From positions 1 to 22,236 of the forward strand of contig DCBH01000087.1 of the NCBI GenBank assembly GCA_002313415.1: a DNA stretch of 22,236 nt, given 5' to 3'. Within the stretch, counting starts at the first letter, position 1. Each line of letters begins with the position of its first letter. Of this stretch, positions 15,778 to 22,236 are shown piece by piece. The stretch is from Flavobacteriales bacterium UBA1112 (GTDB taxonomy: Bacteria > Bacteroidota > Bacteroidia > Flavobacteriales_D > Sanyastnellaceae). The notes under the pieces are model-generated. The model was not told the origin of the DNA, made no database searches, and saw only the letters and a list, made by a program, of their open reading frames with translations. A program made the position numbers and the translations under genes.

Positions 15778-17460
15778 ATGCGCACATTTTCTACCATGCT
15801 TGCTGTCGTTCTCCTCGCGGGATGCAGCTTACCCAAAATGATCAAGACGGTTGAGAACATCAACCTTGAAATCAGCCCTTCGCCTGTCGTTCTCCAAGGA
15901 GATGACGTCACCATCGACATTACAGGATCCTTCCCCCCGAAATACTTTGCCAAAAAGGTGACGGCAACAGCAACGCCATTCTTGGTTTGGGAAGGCGGGG
16001 AAGCGGCATTCGAACCTGTCAACTTCCAAGGTGAAGATGCAGCGGGTAACGGCACAGTGGTCAGTTGGGAAAACGGCAAGTCCTTCAACTACACATCCAC
16101 AGTGCCCTATGAGGCGGCAATGAAAGATCAGGCACGTCTCGAATTGCGCATGTCTGGTTCGCAAGGAGACAAGACTGGTGAATTCCCAGCCCTTGATTTG
16201 GCTCCCGGAGTCATGGCTACACAAGATCTTGTTCAACCCGATGAACAATTTGTCATCGCCCCCGACAACTTCCAGCGCGTCATGACCTATGTGCAGGACT
16301 TGACAATCAACTACGGTTATCAAAGCAGCTTCGTCAAGAGCAATGAATACCGTGACGAAGATTGGAAAGCAGCCAAGGATCTATTTGCCCTCGCAGCATC
16401 CGCAGACAGCGTAAGCATTGTTAGTGTGATGACGCAGTCTTATGCCTCGCCTGAAGGAGAAATTTCATTGAATGAAGACCTCGCCATGGATCGTGCCAAC
16501 AGTGCGAACAAAGCAGTTACACGCGAACTCGGACGCAAGAGGATTGAACTCGAAGAGTCTGCGGTTCGTGCCATGCCGAAAGGAGAAGACTGGGAAGGTT
16601 TCAAGAAGGCGATGCGCAGCTCTGAAATCGCAGATAAAGACTTGATTTTGCGTGTATTAGAAATGTACAGCGACAAGAACAAACGCGAAGAAGAAATCAA
16701 AAATATCGCCAAGACGTATCAAGAAATTGAGGATCGCATCCTCCCCGATCTTCGTCGATCTCAAGTGGCCATCACCTACACCGTAGAGGGCTACACCGAC
16801 GAAGAACTGATTGACTTGTGTAAGAACAATGCCGACATTCTGACGGTCGAAGAATTGCTTTTCGCAGCCACCTTGTTCGACGATCTGAACGACCGCCTCG
16901 AAGTCTATCAAAATGCAGCGCGTGTTCACGGAGACGACTACCGTGGACACAACAATGTCGGCGTCACATTGATGGCTTTGGGCCGCATGAAACAAGCTCA
17001 AGAATCGTTCGATGCTGCTAAAGTCCTTGCTGCGAGCAACGGAACAGTTAACACCAATCTGGGTGCTGTTGCTCGTCAAAATGGAGATACAGATGCTGCT
17101 GCAACTTACTACGGCAAGGCAAGTGGAGGTTCTGAGCTGAGCTACAACAAAGGCGTACTCGCCATCACTCAAGGCAACTACGGACGTGCCATTTCCAACA
17201 TGGGAAGCAACAGCACAGCCAATCTCGCTTTGGCCAAAATCCTCAATGATGATGCCAACGGTGCCCGTACAACCCTAGAAAACGCAGGTGACGACAGTGC
17301 CATTGCCAGTTATCTCCTTGCTGTCTGTTGCGCTCGGCTCAAGGATGCTGCCGGTGTGAAGAAATACGTCTCCGCAGCTCTGTCCAAGGACCCCACCTTG
17401 CGAGACCGAGCTCAGAACGACTTGGAATTTCGCAACTACAAGTCTTCACTCGGAATGTAA
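15778..17460 (+). CDS. OmpA-like / TPR outer-membrane lipoprotein
   Basis: This encodes 560 residues from the ATG of MRTFSTMLAVVLLAGC, whose lipobox LLAGC places the lipidated Cys at 16. An in-frame TTG 33 nt earlier is not needed. The N-terminal part (about 25-180) looks all-beta. Around residues 180-345 there is an OmpA-like segment with QSYASPEGEISLNEDLAMDR, which resembles the SPEG...N..L...RA signature of peptidoglycan-binding OmpA domains. It is interrupted by a long acidic/basic helical insert (about 250-320). Residues from about 370 to the end form tetratricopeptide-like repeats (for example GHNNVGVTLMALGRMKQAQE and SYNKGVLAITQGNYGRAI). A role in anchoring the outer membrane to the cell wall or in envelope assembly is inferred; I do not know a named family member. 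A strong terminator follows. Confidence 0.85.
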   Translation: MRTFSTMLAVVLLAGCSLPKMIKTVENINLEISPSPVVLQGDDVTIDITGSFPPKYFAKKVTATATPFLVWEGGEAAFEPVNFQGEDAAGNGTVVSWENGKSFNYTSTVPYEAAMKDQARLELRMSGSQGDKTGEFPALDLAPGVMATQDLVQPDEQFVIAPDNFQRVMTYVQDLTINYGYQSSFVKSNEYRDEDWKAAKDLFALAASADSVSIVSVMTQSYASPEGEISLNEDLAMDRANSANKAVTRELGRKRIELEESAVRAMPKGEDWEGFKKAMRSSEIADKDLILRVLEMYSDKNKREEEIKNIAKTYQEIEDRILPDLRRSQVAITYTVEGYTDEELIDLCKNNADILTVEELLFAATLFDDLNDRLEVYQNAARVHGDDYRGHNNVGVTLMALGRMKQAQESFDAAKVLAASNGTVNTNLGAVARQNGDTDAAATYYGKASGGSELSYNKGVLAITQGNYGRAISNMGSNSTANLALAKILNDDANGARTTLENAGDDSAIASYLLAVCCARLKDAAGVKKYVSAALSKDPTLRDRAQNDLEFRNYKSSLGM

Positions 17461-17481
17461 AAACCGTAAAAAACGAAAAGC

Positions 17482-17523
17482 GAAAGCCCTGCCTTGCGGC
17501 GGGGCTTTCTATGTGCTTTTTTT
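17482..17523 (+). terminator. rho-independent terminator after the TPR lipoprotein gene
   Basis: GAAAGCCC (17482-17489) pairs perfectly with GGGCTTTC (17502-17509). The stem continues inward for four more pairs, one of them G-T, to a TTGC loop, giving a 12-bp GC-rich hairpin. A run of seven T starts at 17517, seven bases after the stem, and an A-rich stretch precedes it. It begins 22 nt after the stop codon. The A-rich upstream flank means it may also work for the convergent minus-strand transcript. Confidence 0.85.
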
Positions 17524-17571
17524 AAAGCAACACCAAACCTCGAGCAACACCTCGGTGATCCAATTCCCGTC

Positions 17572-18099
17572 TCAAGTGTGTCGCAAGTGAAGTGCCGCCT
17601 GCCACAAAACAACACCTGCACAAACGCTGACATTGATGCTTTGCTTGACACCATATTGAGGCATTTCATATATGGCGTCGCAAGCTTCTAAGACGTCTGC
17701 CGACACGCCGCGTACCTCGTTACCCAATACGAGGGCCCACCTATCTTGGGTCACCGGCTTCCACTCTTGAAGAGCCACACTTTTGGTGGATTGTTCAACT
17801 GCAGCAATCTTCCACCCTTCCATTTTCAGAACATGGACAGCGTCAAGGGTATGGTCATGACCTCTCCATGGAACGTGATCACTCGATCCCAACGCGCTCT
17901 TCAAGATGTCCCTGTGCGGCGGGTGACACGTGATTCCACAAAGATCTAGTCCATCAATGCGAAAGGCATCCGCCGAACGAAAGCATGCACCTACGTTTTG
18001 GCCACTTCGAATGTTGTCCAAAACCAAGCGCAACGGCAATTTTTGAGCTTCACCATAAGCCTCAGACGTAAGACGTTCTCCAAGCCTGTGCGATGGCAT
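17572..18099 (-). CDS. SpoU/TrmH-family RNA 2'-O-methyltransferase
   Basis: This encodes 175 residues. The ATG of MPSHRLGERL shares one base with the TAA of sppA upstream (TAATG), which decides the start and indicates coupling. The three SpoU motifs are present: LDNIRSGQNVGACFRSADAF (27-46), ALVLGNEVRGVSADVLEACD (122-141) and MPQYGVKQSINVSVCAGVVL (146-165). The fold is the trefoil-knot SPOUT type, and the enzyme methylates a ribose 2'-OH with SAM. The target (tRNA position 18 as in TrmH, or rRNA) cannot be told from sequence. It has no N-terminal RNA-binding extension of the RlmB kind, so a TrmH/TrmL-like role is plausible. Confidence 0.93.
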   Translation of the reverse strand: MPSHRLGERLTSEAYGEAQKLPLRLVLDNIRSGQNVGACFRSADAFRIDGLDLCGITCHPPHRDILKSALGSSDHVPWRGHDHTLDAVHVLKMEGWKIAAVEQSTKSVALQEWKPVTQDRWALVLGNEVRGVSADVLEACDAIYEMPQYGVKQSINVSVCAGVVLWQAALHLRHT

Positions 18100-19979
18100 T
18101 ATTGGATACGCAAGCGGTAAGGCAAACGGGCTTGAATGGGATCTCCCGTATTCACCATGCGACGCACTTGCCACAAATCCTGCAAGATGTCCTTCTCAAC
18201 CCCTGAGAATCCCAAGACCTGCAAATCCGACTCGATGCCTACGAGGTCTTCCACGATTGATTCCAAGGCATCTTTTGTTTCAGGCAATGCCACACGGCGG
18301 ATGTCGCCTCGGTCGATGTCTGCGAGTTGTGCTGCATAATGAATCGCATCCTCCATGTCACCGATTTCGTCAATCAAGCCATTGTCCAAGGCATCGTTGC
18401 CAGTCCAAACCCGTCCACGCGCGAGTTCTTCCACTCGCTCACGTGTCATATTTCGGCCTTCAGCCACTCGTCTGGTAAATGCTTCGTACACCTCTGTAAC
18501 ACTCTCGTTGATGGCCGACAAAGCCACATCATCAGGAGCAAAATAGCCGTCAGGTTGCCCTGCATGGTCGTGAAGTGCCACTTCGTCAAAAGTGATTCCC
18601 ACATGTTTTTCCAGCATTCCACCTAGGTTGGGAATCATTCCAAACACACCTATCGACCCCGTAATGGTCGTGGAATTTGCAAAAATGCGATCAGCGGCAC
18701 AACTGATGTAATAGCCCCCTGAAGCAGCTAGGTCACTCATGCTCACGACAAAAGGTTTGCCAGATTCTTTCAGCAACATTGTTTCGCGCCAAATCACATC
18801 GCTGGCCAAGGCACTCCCTCCTGGCGAGTTCACGCGCAACACGACCGCCTCGACGTCTTCCGCCTCACGCACTTCACGCAGGGCCGAAGCCAATGTTTCC
18901 GAACCTATGGTAGAAGCATCTCCCTCCCCACTCTCAATGGCACCTACAGCATAAATGACAGCGACATTGCCCCCAAGCGCACTGTTGTCGTCGTCGTCAT
19001 CTCTGTCTTCAGCTTCTTCTAGAGCCGCTGTCAAGGCCTCCACGCCGCCGATAAATCGTTCGGCCAAAGTGAACTCTGTCAAGGATATCAATTCCGGCTT
19101 CTTTCCATCCAACTTCTCGCTCAACAAAGACATCAATTCGTCTTCATACAACAAGCCGTCAATCAGTCCAGCTTCAACCGCATCCTGCGGTCCGCGAATC
19201 GTCAATTGGTTGGCAAGTTCATCGAGTGTGCCATCTTTCAAATTTCTCGATGTCTCTACGTCGGTACTCATGTCCGACCAAAAGCCTTCGAGCAAAGCCG
19301 TCTGCTGTTCTCGATTGGCTCCGCTAAAGTCCTTTCTCAAGTATGGTTCTACCGCACTTTTGTATTTGTTGTCAGGACCACGGACAATTGTGACATCGAT
19401 GCCGAGTTTTTCAAACATCCCTGGATAAAACATGCCCTGGCTCCGAAGGCCATTCAAGACCATGCCCCCTTGCGGATGCAAATAGATCTCATCCGCGGCT
19501 GAATTGAAATGCAGGGCACGTTGACTCATGGTCTCCGACCATGCCACGATGAACTTGTTGCTGTCTCGCAATACCTCAAGGCCTCCTCGCAAGTCCTCCA
19601 TCATGGCCGGCATGACTGAGACACCCGAAACATTTAAAAGAACCCCTTCAATTTGCTCATCACTTGCGGCGCGATTGAACGCATCTAAGACTTGGTTGAG
19701 TCCCATTTGCACGTTGGGCTCCAACCCTCCTAATCCGAATGAAAACGGGACGTCACTGCCACCACGCTCGACGATGGGCGCATTCAAAGTTACCTTCAAA
19801 ATGTTGGCATCTTCGAGCTCAATGTCAGCTCCCATCATGGGGTCTGCGTCAGCCAGAGCGCCCACCAATCCGCCTACGAGGACACCCACAAAAATGAAAA
19901 TCAAAACCGTACCTGCCACGAGCAAGCCAAGAGTTGAGCCAATCGCAGAGCTCAAAATGTTTTTTCCAAATGAAGACAT
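18099..19979 (-). CDS. sppA: signal peptide peptidase SppA, 67K type
   Basis: This is a membrane-bound Ser/Lys protease that degrades signal peptides left after secretion. It has 626 residues, the long two-repeat form. The N-terminal membrane segment is at about 17-43. In the first repeat the catalytic lysine is Lys207 in NKYKSAVEPYLRKDFS, matching Lys209 of E. coli SppA. In the second repeat the nucleophile is Ser420 in SDLAASGGYYIS, with the companion motif RVNSPGGSALASDVIW before it and ITGSIGVFG after it. The two repeats are joined by an acidic linker with five Asp in a row (about 327-331). The downstream RNA methyltransferase shares one base with the stop codon. Confidence 0.96.
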   Translation of the reverse strand: MSSFGKNILSSAIGSTLGLLVAGTVLIFIFVGVLVGGLVGALADADPMMGADIELEDANILKVTLNAPIVERGGSDVPFSFGLGGLEPNVQMGLNQVLDAFNRAASDEQIEGVLLNVSGVSVMPAMMEDLRGGLEVLRDSNKFIVAWSETMSQRALHFNSAADEIYLHPQGGMVLNGLRSQGMFYPGMFEKLGIDVTIVRGPDNKYKSAVEPYLRKDFSGANREQQTALLEGFWSDMSTDVETSRNLKDGTLDELANQLTIRGPQDAVEAGLIDGLLYEDELMSLLSEKLDGKKPELISLTEFTLAERFIGGVEALTAALEEAEDRDDDDDNSALGGNVAVIYAVGAIESGEGDASTIGSETLASALREVREAEDVEAVVLRVNSPGGSALASDVIWRETMLLKESGKPFVVSMSDLAASGGYYISCAADRIFANSTTITGSIGVFGMIPNLGGMLEKHVGITFDEVALHDHAGQPDGYFAPDDVALSAINESVTEVYEAFTRRVAEGRNMTRERVEELARGRVWTGNDALDNGLIDEIGDMEDAIHYAAQLADIDRGDIRRVALPETKDALESIVEDLVGIESDLQVLGFSGVEKDILQDLWQVRRMVNTGDPIQARLPYRLRIQ

Positions 19980-19984
19980 GGCAC

Positions 19985-19992
19985 CAAAAGTA
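19985..19992 (-). promoter_or_regulatory. TAnnTTTG -7 box before sppA
   Basis: Read on the minus strand, TACTTTTG lies 5 nt upstream of the sppA ATG, an exact match to the Bacteroidetes -7 consensus. The predicted transcript would be nearly leaderless. The rest of the 64-nt sppA-folK divergent gap (19980-20043) shows no comparable box for folK and no clear -33 TTG for sppA. Confidence 0.45.
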
Positions 19993-20043
19993 GTTCAAGG
20001 CCCGCGATTGGAAGTACCTTGGACCCATCGATTGTGTTAGAAC

Positions 20044-20580
20044 ATGAGGACCGTTTACTTGGGGCTTGGTACGAATCTGGATGACCGCGACGCTTGGCTG
20101 GATCAAGGCCTTCGCCTTCTTGAAGATGGCTTGGTGCAGCGGCGTGCCGTGGCCGCGATGTCGCTGTCACGACGATATCAAACAGAAGCTTGGGGTATGA
20201 TTCCTGGGTCCCCTCCCTTTTTGAATATGGTCGTTGCGATAGAAACAGCGATGCCCTTGCAAGATTTGTTGGGTTTGGGTTTGGAAGTGGAGCGGGAATG
20301 CGGGCGCGTTCGTGACCCCAGAGCAAAAGGCTACTCGAATCGCACCCTTGATATCGATGTCTTATGCACTTCCGAAGGAGAACGTTGTGAGCCCAACGTC
20401 GGGTTCAATCTCGAAGTTCCTCACCCGCGAATGATGGTCCGACGATTTGTGCTTCAGCCGCTCATGGATCTCGCGCCTGACTTGGTCGTTGATGGGCAAT
20501 CCATTCAAGACGCATTGAGGGCGTGCCCAACCACACCTGAGGTCATTCCCCATCTCATTGAATCCAGCAAAATCAAATAA
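20044..20580 (+). CDS. folK: 2-amino-4-hydroxy-6-hydroxymethyldihydropteridine pyrophosphokinase
   Basis: HPPK transfers pyrophosphate from ATP to the pterin alcohol in folate synthesis. It has 178 residues, slightly longer than the E. coli enzyme (159). Motifs are YLGLGTNLDDRDAWL (5-19), RRYQTEAWG followed by FLNMVVAIET, the metal and ATP site SNRTLDIDVL with Asp103 and Asp105, and VPHPRMMVRRFVLQPL. It starts a plus-strand run divergent from sppA. The next gene begins 4 nt after its stop, a pairing with a deoxynucleoside kinase that recurs in Bacteroidetes genomes. Confidence 0.96.
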   Translation: MRTVYLGLGTNLDDRDAWLDQGLRLLEDGLVQRRAVAAMSLSRRYQTEAWGMIPGSPPFLNMVVAIETAMPLQDLLGLGLEVERECGRVRDPRAKGYSNRTLDIDVLCTSEGERCEPNVGFNLEVPHPRMMVRRFVLQPLMDLAPDLVVDGQSIQDALRACPTTPEVIPHLIESSKIK

Positions 20581-20584
20581 AGGC

Positions 20585-21220
20585 ATGTACGCAAGTTTGG
20601 CAATCGAGGGGGGCATCGGAGCAGGCAAGACCACATTTTCAAGCTGGTTGGCCCAAGACCTTGGAGCTGAATTGATGCTTGAACGTTTTGAGCAGAACCC
20701 TTTTTTGGAGAAATTCTATGAGAACCCAGAGGCTCATGCATTCAGTGTAGAATTGTCCTTTCTTGCGGACCGTTACAAGCAAATGCAAAGTGCCATCAAG
20801 AGCAGGAACCTTTTTAAACAAAGGCTTGTGGCGGATTACAGCTTTGCAAAGAGCCTCATTTTTGCGAGGGTCAACCTGCCGCGAGATGAGTTCAAGCTGT
20901 TCAATACGATGTTTCAAATGATGACCGCTCAACTCCCTCAACCAGAGGTTATCGCCATCCTAAATCCCGGGAGAGCGCGTCAAGAAGCCCAAATTGCTCA
21001 ACGCGGTCGCGACTACGAGCAAAACCTTCCAGAGAAATATCTAGATCGTGTTGCCAAGGGCTATGAAAACCACTATCGCCACCACCGTGGCTCTCGTGTA
21101 CTTTGGGTGGATACCTCAGCTTTGGATTTTGTGGCTCATCCAACAGAAATGTCATGCCTGCGAGACGCCATCCTCACCCCTCGCAAACCCGGCGTGCATC
21201 ACATTTCTGTGCGGCCCTAA
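20585..21220 (+). CDS. deoxynucleoside kinase (deoxyadenosine/deoxyguanosine kinase family)
   Basis: This phosphorylates salvaged deoxynucleosides at the 5' position. It has 211 residues from the ATG 4 nt after folK; an in-frame TTG inside folK is rejected as the start. The P-loop is EGGIGAGKTTF (8-18). The substrate-site segment is LERFEQNPFLEKFY, followed by FSVELSFLADRYKQM. The DRS-like position reads VADYSFAKSLIFAR, and the lid motif is QRGRDYEQNLPEKYL. This set matches the dNK family common in Bacteroidetes. Which base it prefers cannot be told. The last 25 or so residues (from about ILTPRKPG) have no motif I recognise. Confidence 0.93.
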   Translation: MYASLAIEGGIGAGKTTFSSWLAQDLGAELMLERFEQNPFLEKFYENPEAHAFSVELSFLADRYKQMQSAIKSRNLFKQRLVADYSFAKSLIFARVNLPRDEFKLFNTMFQMMTAQLPQPEVIAILNPGRARQEAQIAQRGRDYEQNLPEKYLDRVAKGYENHYRHHRGSRVLWVDTSALDFVAHPTEMSCLRDAILTPRKPGVHHISVRP

Positions 21221-21229
21221 CTTCACAGC

Positions 21230-21757
21230 ATGACCCATGTGAAAAATGAGTTGGTCGACTTGGCAGGGTGGCCTGAGCTGGATGAGACCCAACTCGTTAC
21301 TGTGCTTCCGTCTTACGCCAAAGCACGAGCTTTGATTTGGAGTTCGGTCACCCTCACATCAGGTCTTGCATTTGCAGTCCCTCTTGCTGCCATTGAAATG
21401 TGGGGAGACACACATGTGCCTGGTGCGCTTTGGTTGATTGTTGGTGGCCTGTGGCTGGTGTCCACGGGGTGGTGGGCCTTGGAAGAATGGCGTGGTTGGC
21501 CTTTGCGAGGCTATCTCGTCCGAGACAGGGATGTGGTGTATCGACGAGGGTGGTGGTCGCGAACCACAACCGCCGTGCCTTTCGCGCGAATCCAACACAG
21601 TGAAATTCAGCAAGGCCCCCTAGGTCGGTGGTTGGGATACTGCACGCTGAAGCTTTACACAGCAGGTGCGTCTGGCGCCAACCTCGAAATACCGGGACTC
21701 AGCATGGCGACAGCGAAAAACATACGCCAAATGCTGGAAGACCTCAACCATGACTGA
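21230..21757 (+). CDS. bacterial PH domain membrane protein, YdbS-like
   Basis: This encodes 175 residues. Two membrane segments (about 34-55 and 65-84) are followed by a bacterial pleckstrin-homology-like domain (formerly DUF304) whose core reads YLVRDRDVVYRRGWWSR, then VPFARIQHSEIQQGPLGRWL, and ends in LYTAGASGANLEIPGLS. This is the pattern of YdbS. Such proteins are encoded in tandem with a larger YdbT partner, and that is the case here: the next gene overlaps by 8 nt. The function is not established; in Bacillus subtilis the ydbST pair is linked to resistance to a bacteriocin. It starts 9 nt after the kinase gene. Confidence 0.88.
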   Translation: MTHVKNELVDLAGWPELDETQLVTVLPSYAKARALIWSSVTLTSGLAFAVPLAAIEMWGDTHVPGALWLIVGGLWLVSTGWWALEEWRGWPLRGYLVRDRDVVYRRGWWSRTTTAVPFARIQHSEIQQGPLGRWLGYCTLKLYTAGASGANLEIPGLSMATAKNIRQMLEDLNHD

Positions 21758-22236
21758 CAACGGGGTAGGTCTCGCAACACCGAGACGTCAACATATTGTC
21801 GGCCTTCTTGTCCTTCTTGGATGGCAATCTCAGCATATTCTAAGAGCAGCTTGGCCCATCTTAATCGCAGCCTATCTGCAGCAGGAAAATGATGCGAAGT
21901 ACTTTTTGTGGGCACTCTCACTTGGAGGTTTAGCGACTCTGTTGGGGGCCGTCCTGCACTTTTGGCGATTCACGTTCAGCGTAAGTCAAGGTAAATTTCA
22001 CGTGCACAAAGGCATCTTTGTTCGCGAGAAAATCAACATCCCACTTGAGCGCGTCCAAGCCGTCCACATTGAGCAAAATCTCGTTCAGCGCCTATTTGGT
22101 GTCAGTGGTGTTCGTGTAGACACCGCGGGTTCCTCTGGATCCGAACTTCGAATTCATGCCCTCAAGTGGGATGAAGCCCAAAGTCTTAGGTCACTGCTGA
22201 CTGCAGATTTATCCGAGAGGGCTGACTTACCGAAAG
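21750..22236 (+). CDS. bacterial PH domain membrane protein, YdbT-like, 3' end missing
   Basis: The ATG at 21750 overlaps the YdbS-like gene, and the frame (beginning MTDNGVGLATPRR) stays open to the end of the window, giving 162 residues with no stop. Two or three hydrophobic segments lie at about 16-42 and 52-74. A PH-like module follows: VSQGKFHVHKGIFVREKIN, then IPLERVQAVHIEQNLVQRLF and VRVDTAGSSGSELRIHALK. YdbT proteins have two or three such modules and about 450-500 residues, so most of the gene lies beyond the window. Tandem arrangement with YdbS is the known pattern and supports the call. Confidence 0.85.
   Translation, partial: MTDNGVGLATPRRQHIVGLLVLLGWQSQHILRAAWPILIAAYLQQENDAKYFLWALSLGGLATLLGAVLHFWRFTFSVSQGKFHVHKGIFVREKINIPLERVQAVHIEQNLVQRLFGVSGVRVDTAGSSGSELRIHALKWDEAQSLRSLLTADLSERADLPK

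Noticed and set aside
16657..17172. 171-residue minus-strand open frame inside the TPR lipoprotein gene
   Set aside because: It lies opposite a clear TPR-like coding frame, and its translation shows no motif of its own.
18984..19000. GTC trinucleotide run as a repeat element
   Set aside because: It is just four repeats that encode the poly-Asp linker of SppA, and it is explained by the protein.

Overview
The window looks like a core chromosomal segment of a bacterium of the phylum Bacteroidetes, most likely a Flavobacteriales-type marine or freshwater lineage. The evidence is: a secreted protease ending in a type IX secretion (T9SS) sorting domain; lipoproteins with Bacteroidetes-style signal sequences; a menaquinone gene cluster in a Bacteroidetes-like order; the folK / deoxynucleoside kinase pair; and several copies of the Bacteroidetes -7 promoter box TAnnTTTG (with no Escherichia-type promoters seen). 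Coding density is very high, the base composition is about half GC by eye, and nothing looks recently transferred. I see no tRNA, rRNA, CRISPR array, insertion sequence or prophage, and no gene-free stretch longer than about 200 bases.

Layout. (1) 1-6723, plus strand, is a tightly packed run: the 3' part of uvrB, a small unknown lipoprotein, a secreted lysyl-endopeptidase-like protease, a membrane-anchored family 2 glycosyltransferase, an ECF-type sigma factor and rsmG. Gaps are 4-14 nt and one pair overlaps. (2) 6724-6915 is a short gene-free stretch between convergent genes. (3) 6916-7629, minus strand, is an OmpR/PhoB-type response regulator. Its start codon overlaps the start of the first menaquinone gene on the other strand. 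(4) 7628-14030, plus strand, is the menaquinone cluster menI-menF-menD-menA-menC-menE, with 4-8 nt overlaps at most joints but a 51-nt hairpin-bearing gap between menD and menA. menB, menH and the final methyltransferase are not in the window. (5) 14075-17460, plus strand: rdgB, accA and a large OmpA-like/TPR lipoprotein, closed by a strong terminator. (6) 17572-19979, minus strand: sppA followed by a SpoU-family RNA methyltransferase, sharing one base. (7) 20044-22236, plus strand: folK, a deoxynucleoside kinase, and two tandem bacterial PH-domain membrane proteins, the second cut by the window end.

How the genes work together. Region 4 supplies most steps from chorismate to demethylmenaquinone (isochorismate synthase, SEPHCHC synthase, OSB synthase, OSB-CoA ligase, DHNA-CoA thioesterase and DHNA prenyltransferase). 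The other genes are housekeeping: DNA repair, 16S rRNA modification, nucleotide-pool cleaning, fatty-acid initiation, folate synthesis and nucleoside salvage. A few envelope proteins are mixed in.

I did not find a convincing previously undescribed system. The points most worth checking are the missing menB, the response regulator that shares its start region with the menaquinone operon, and the less familiar envelope proteins.
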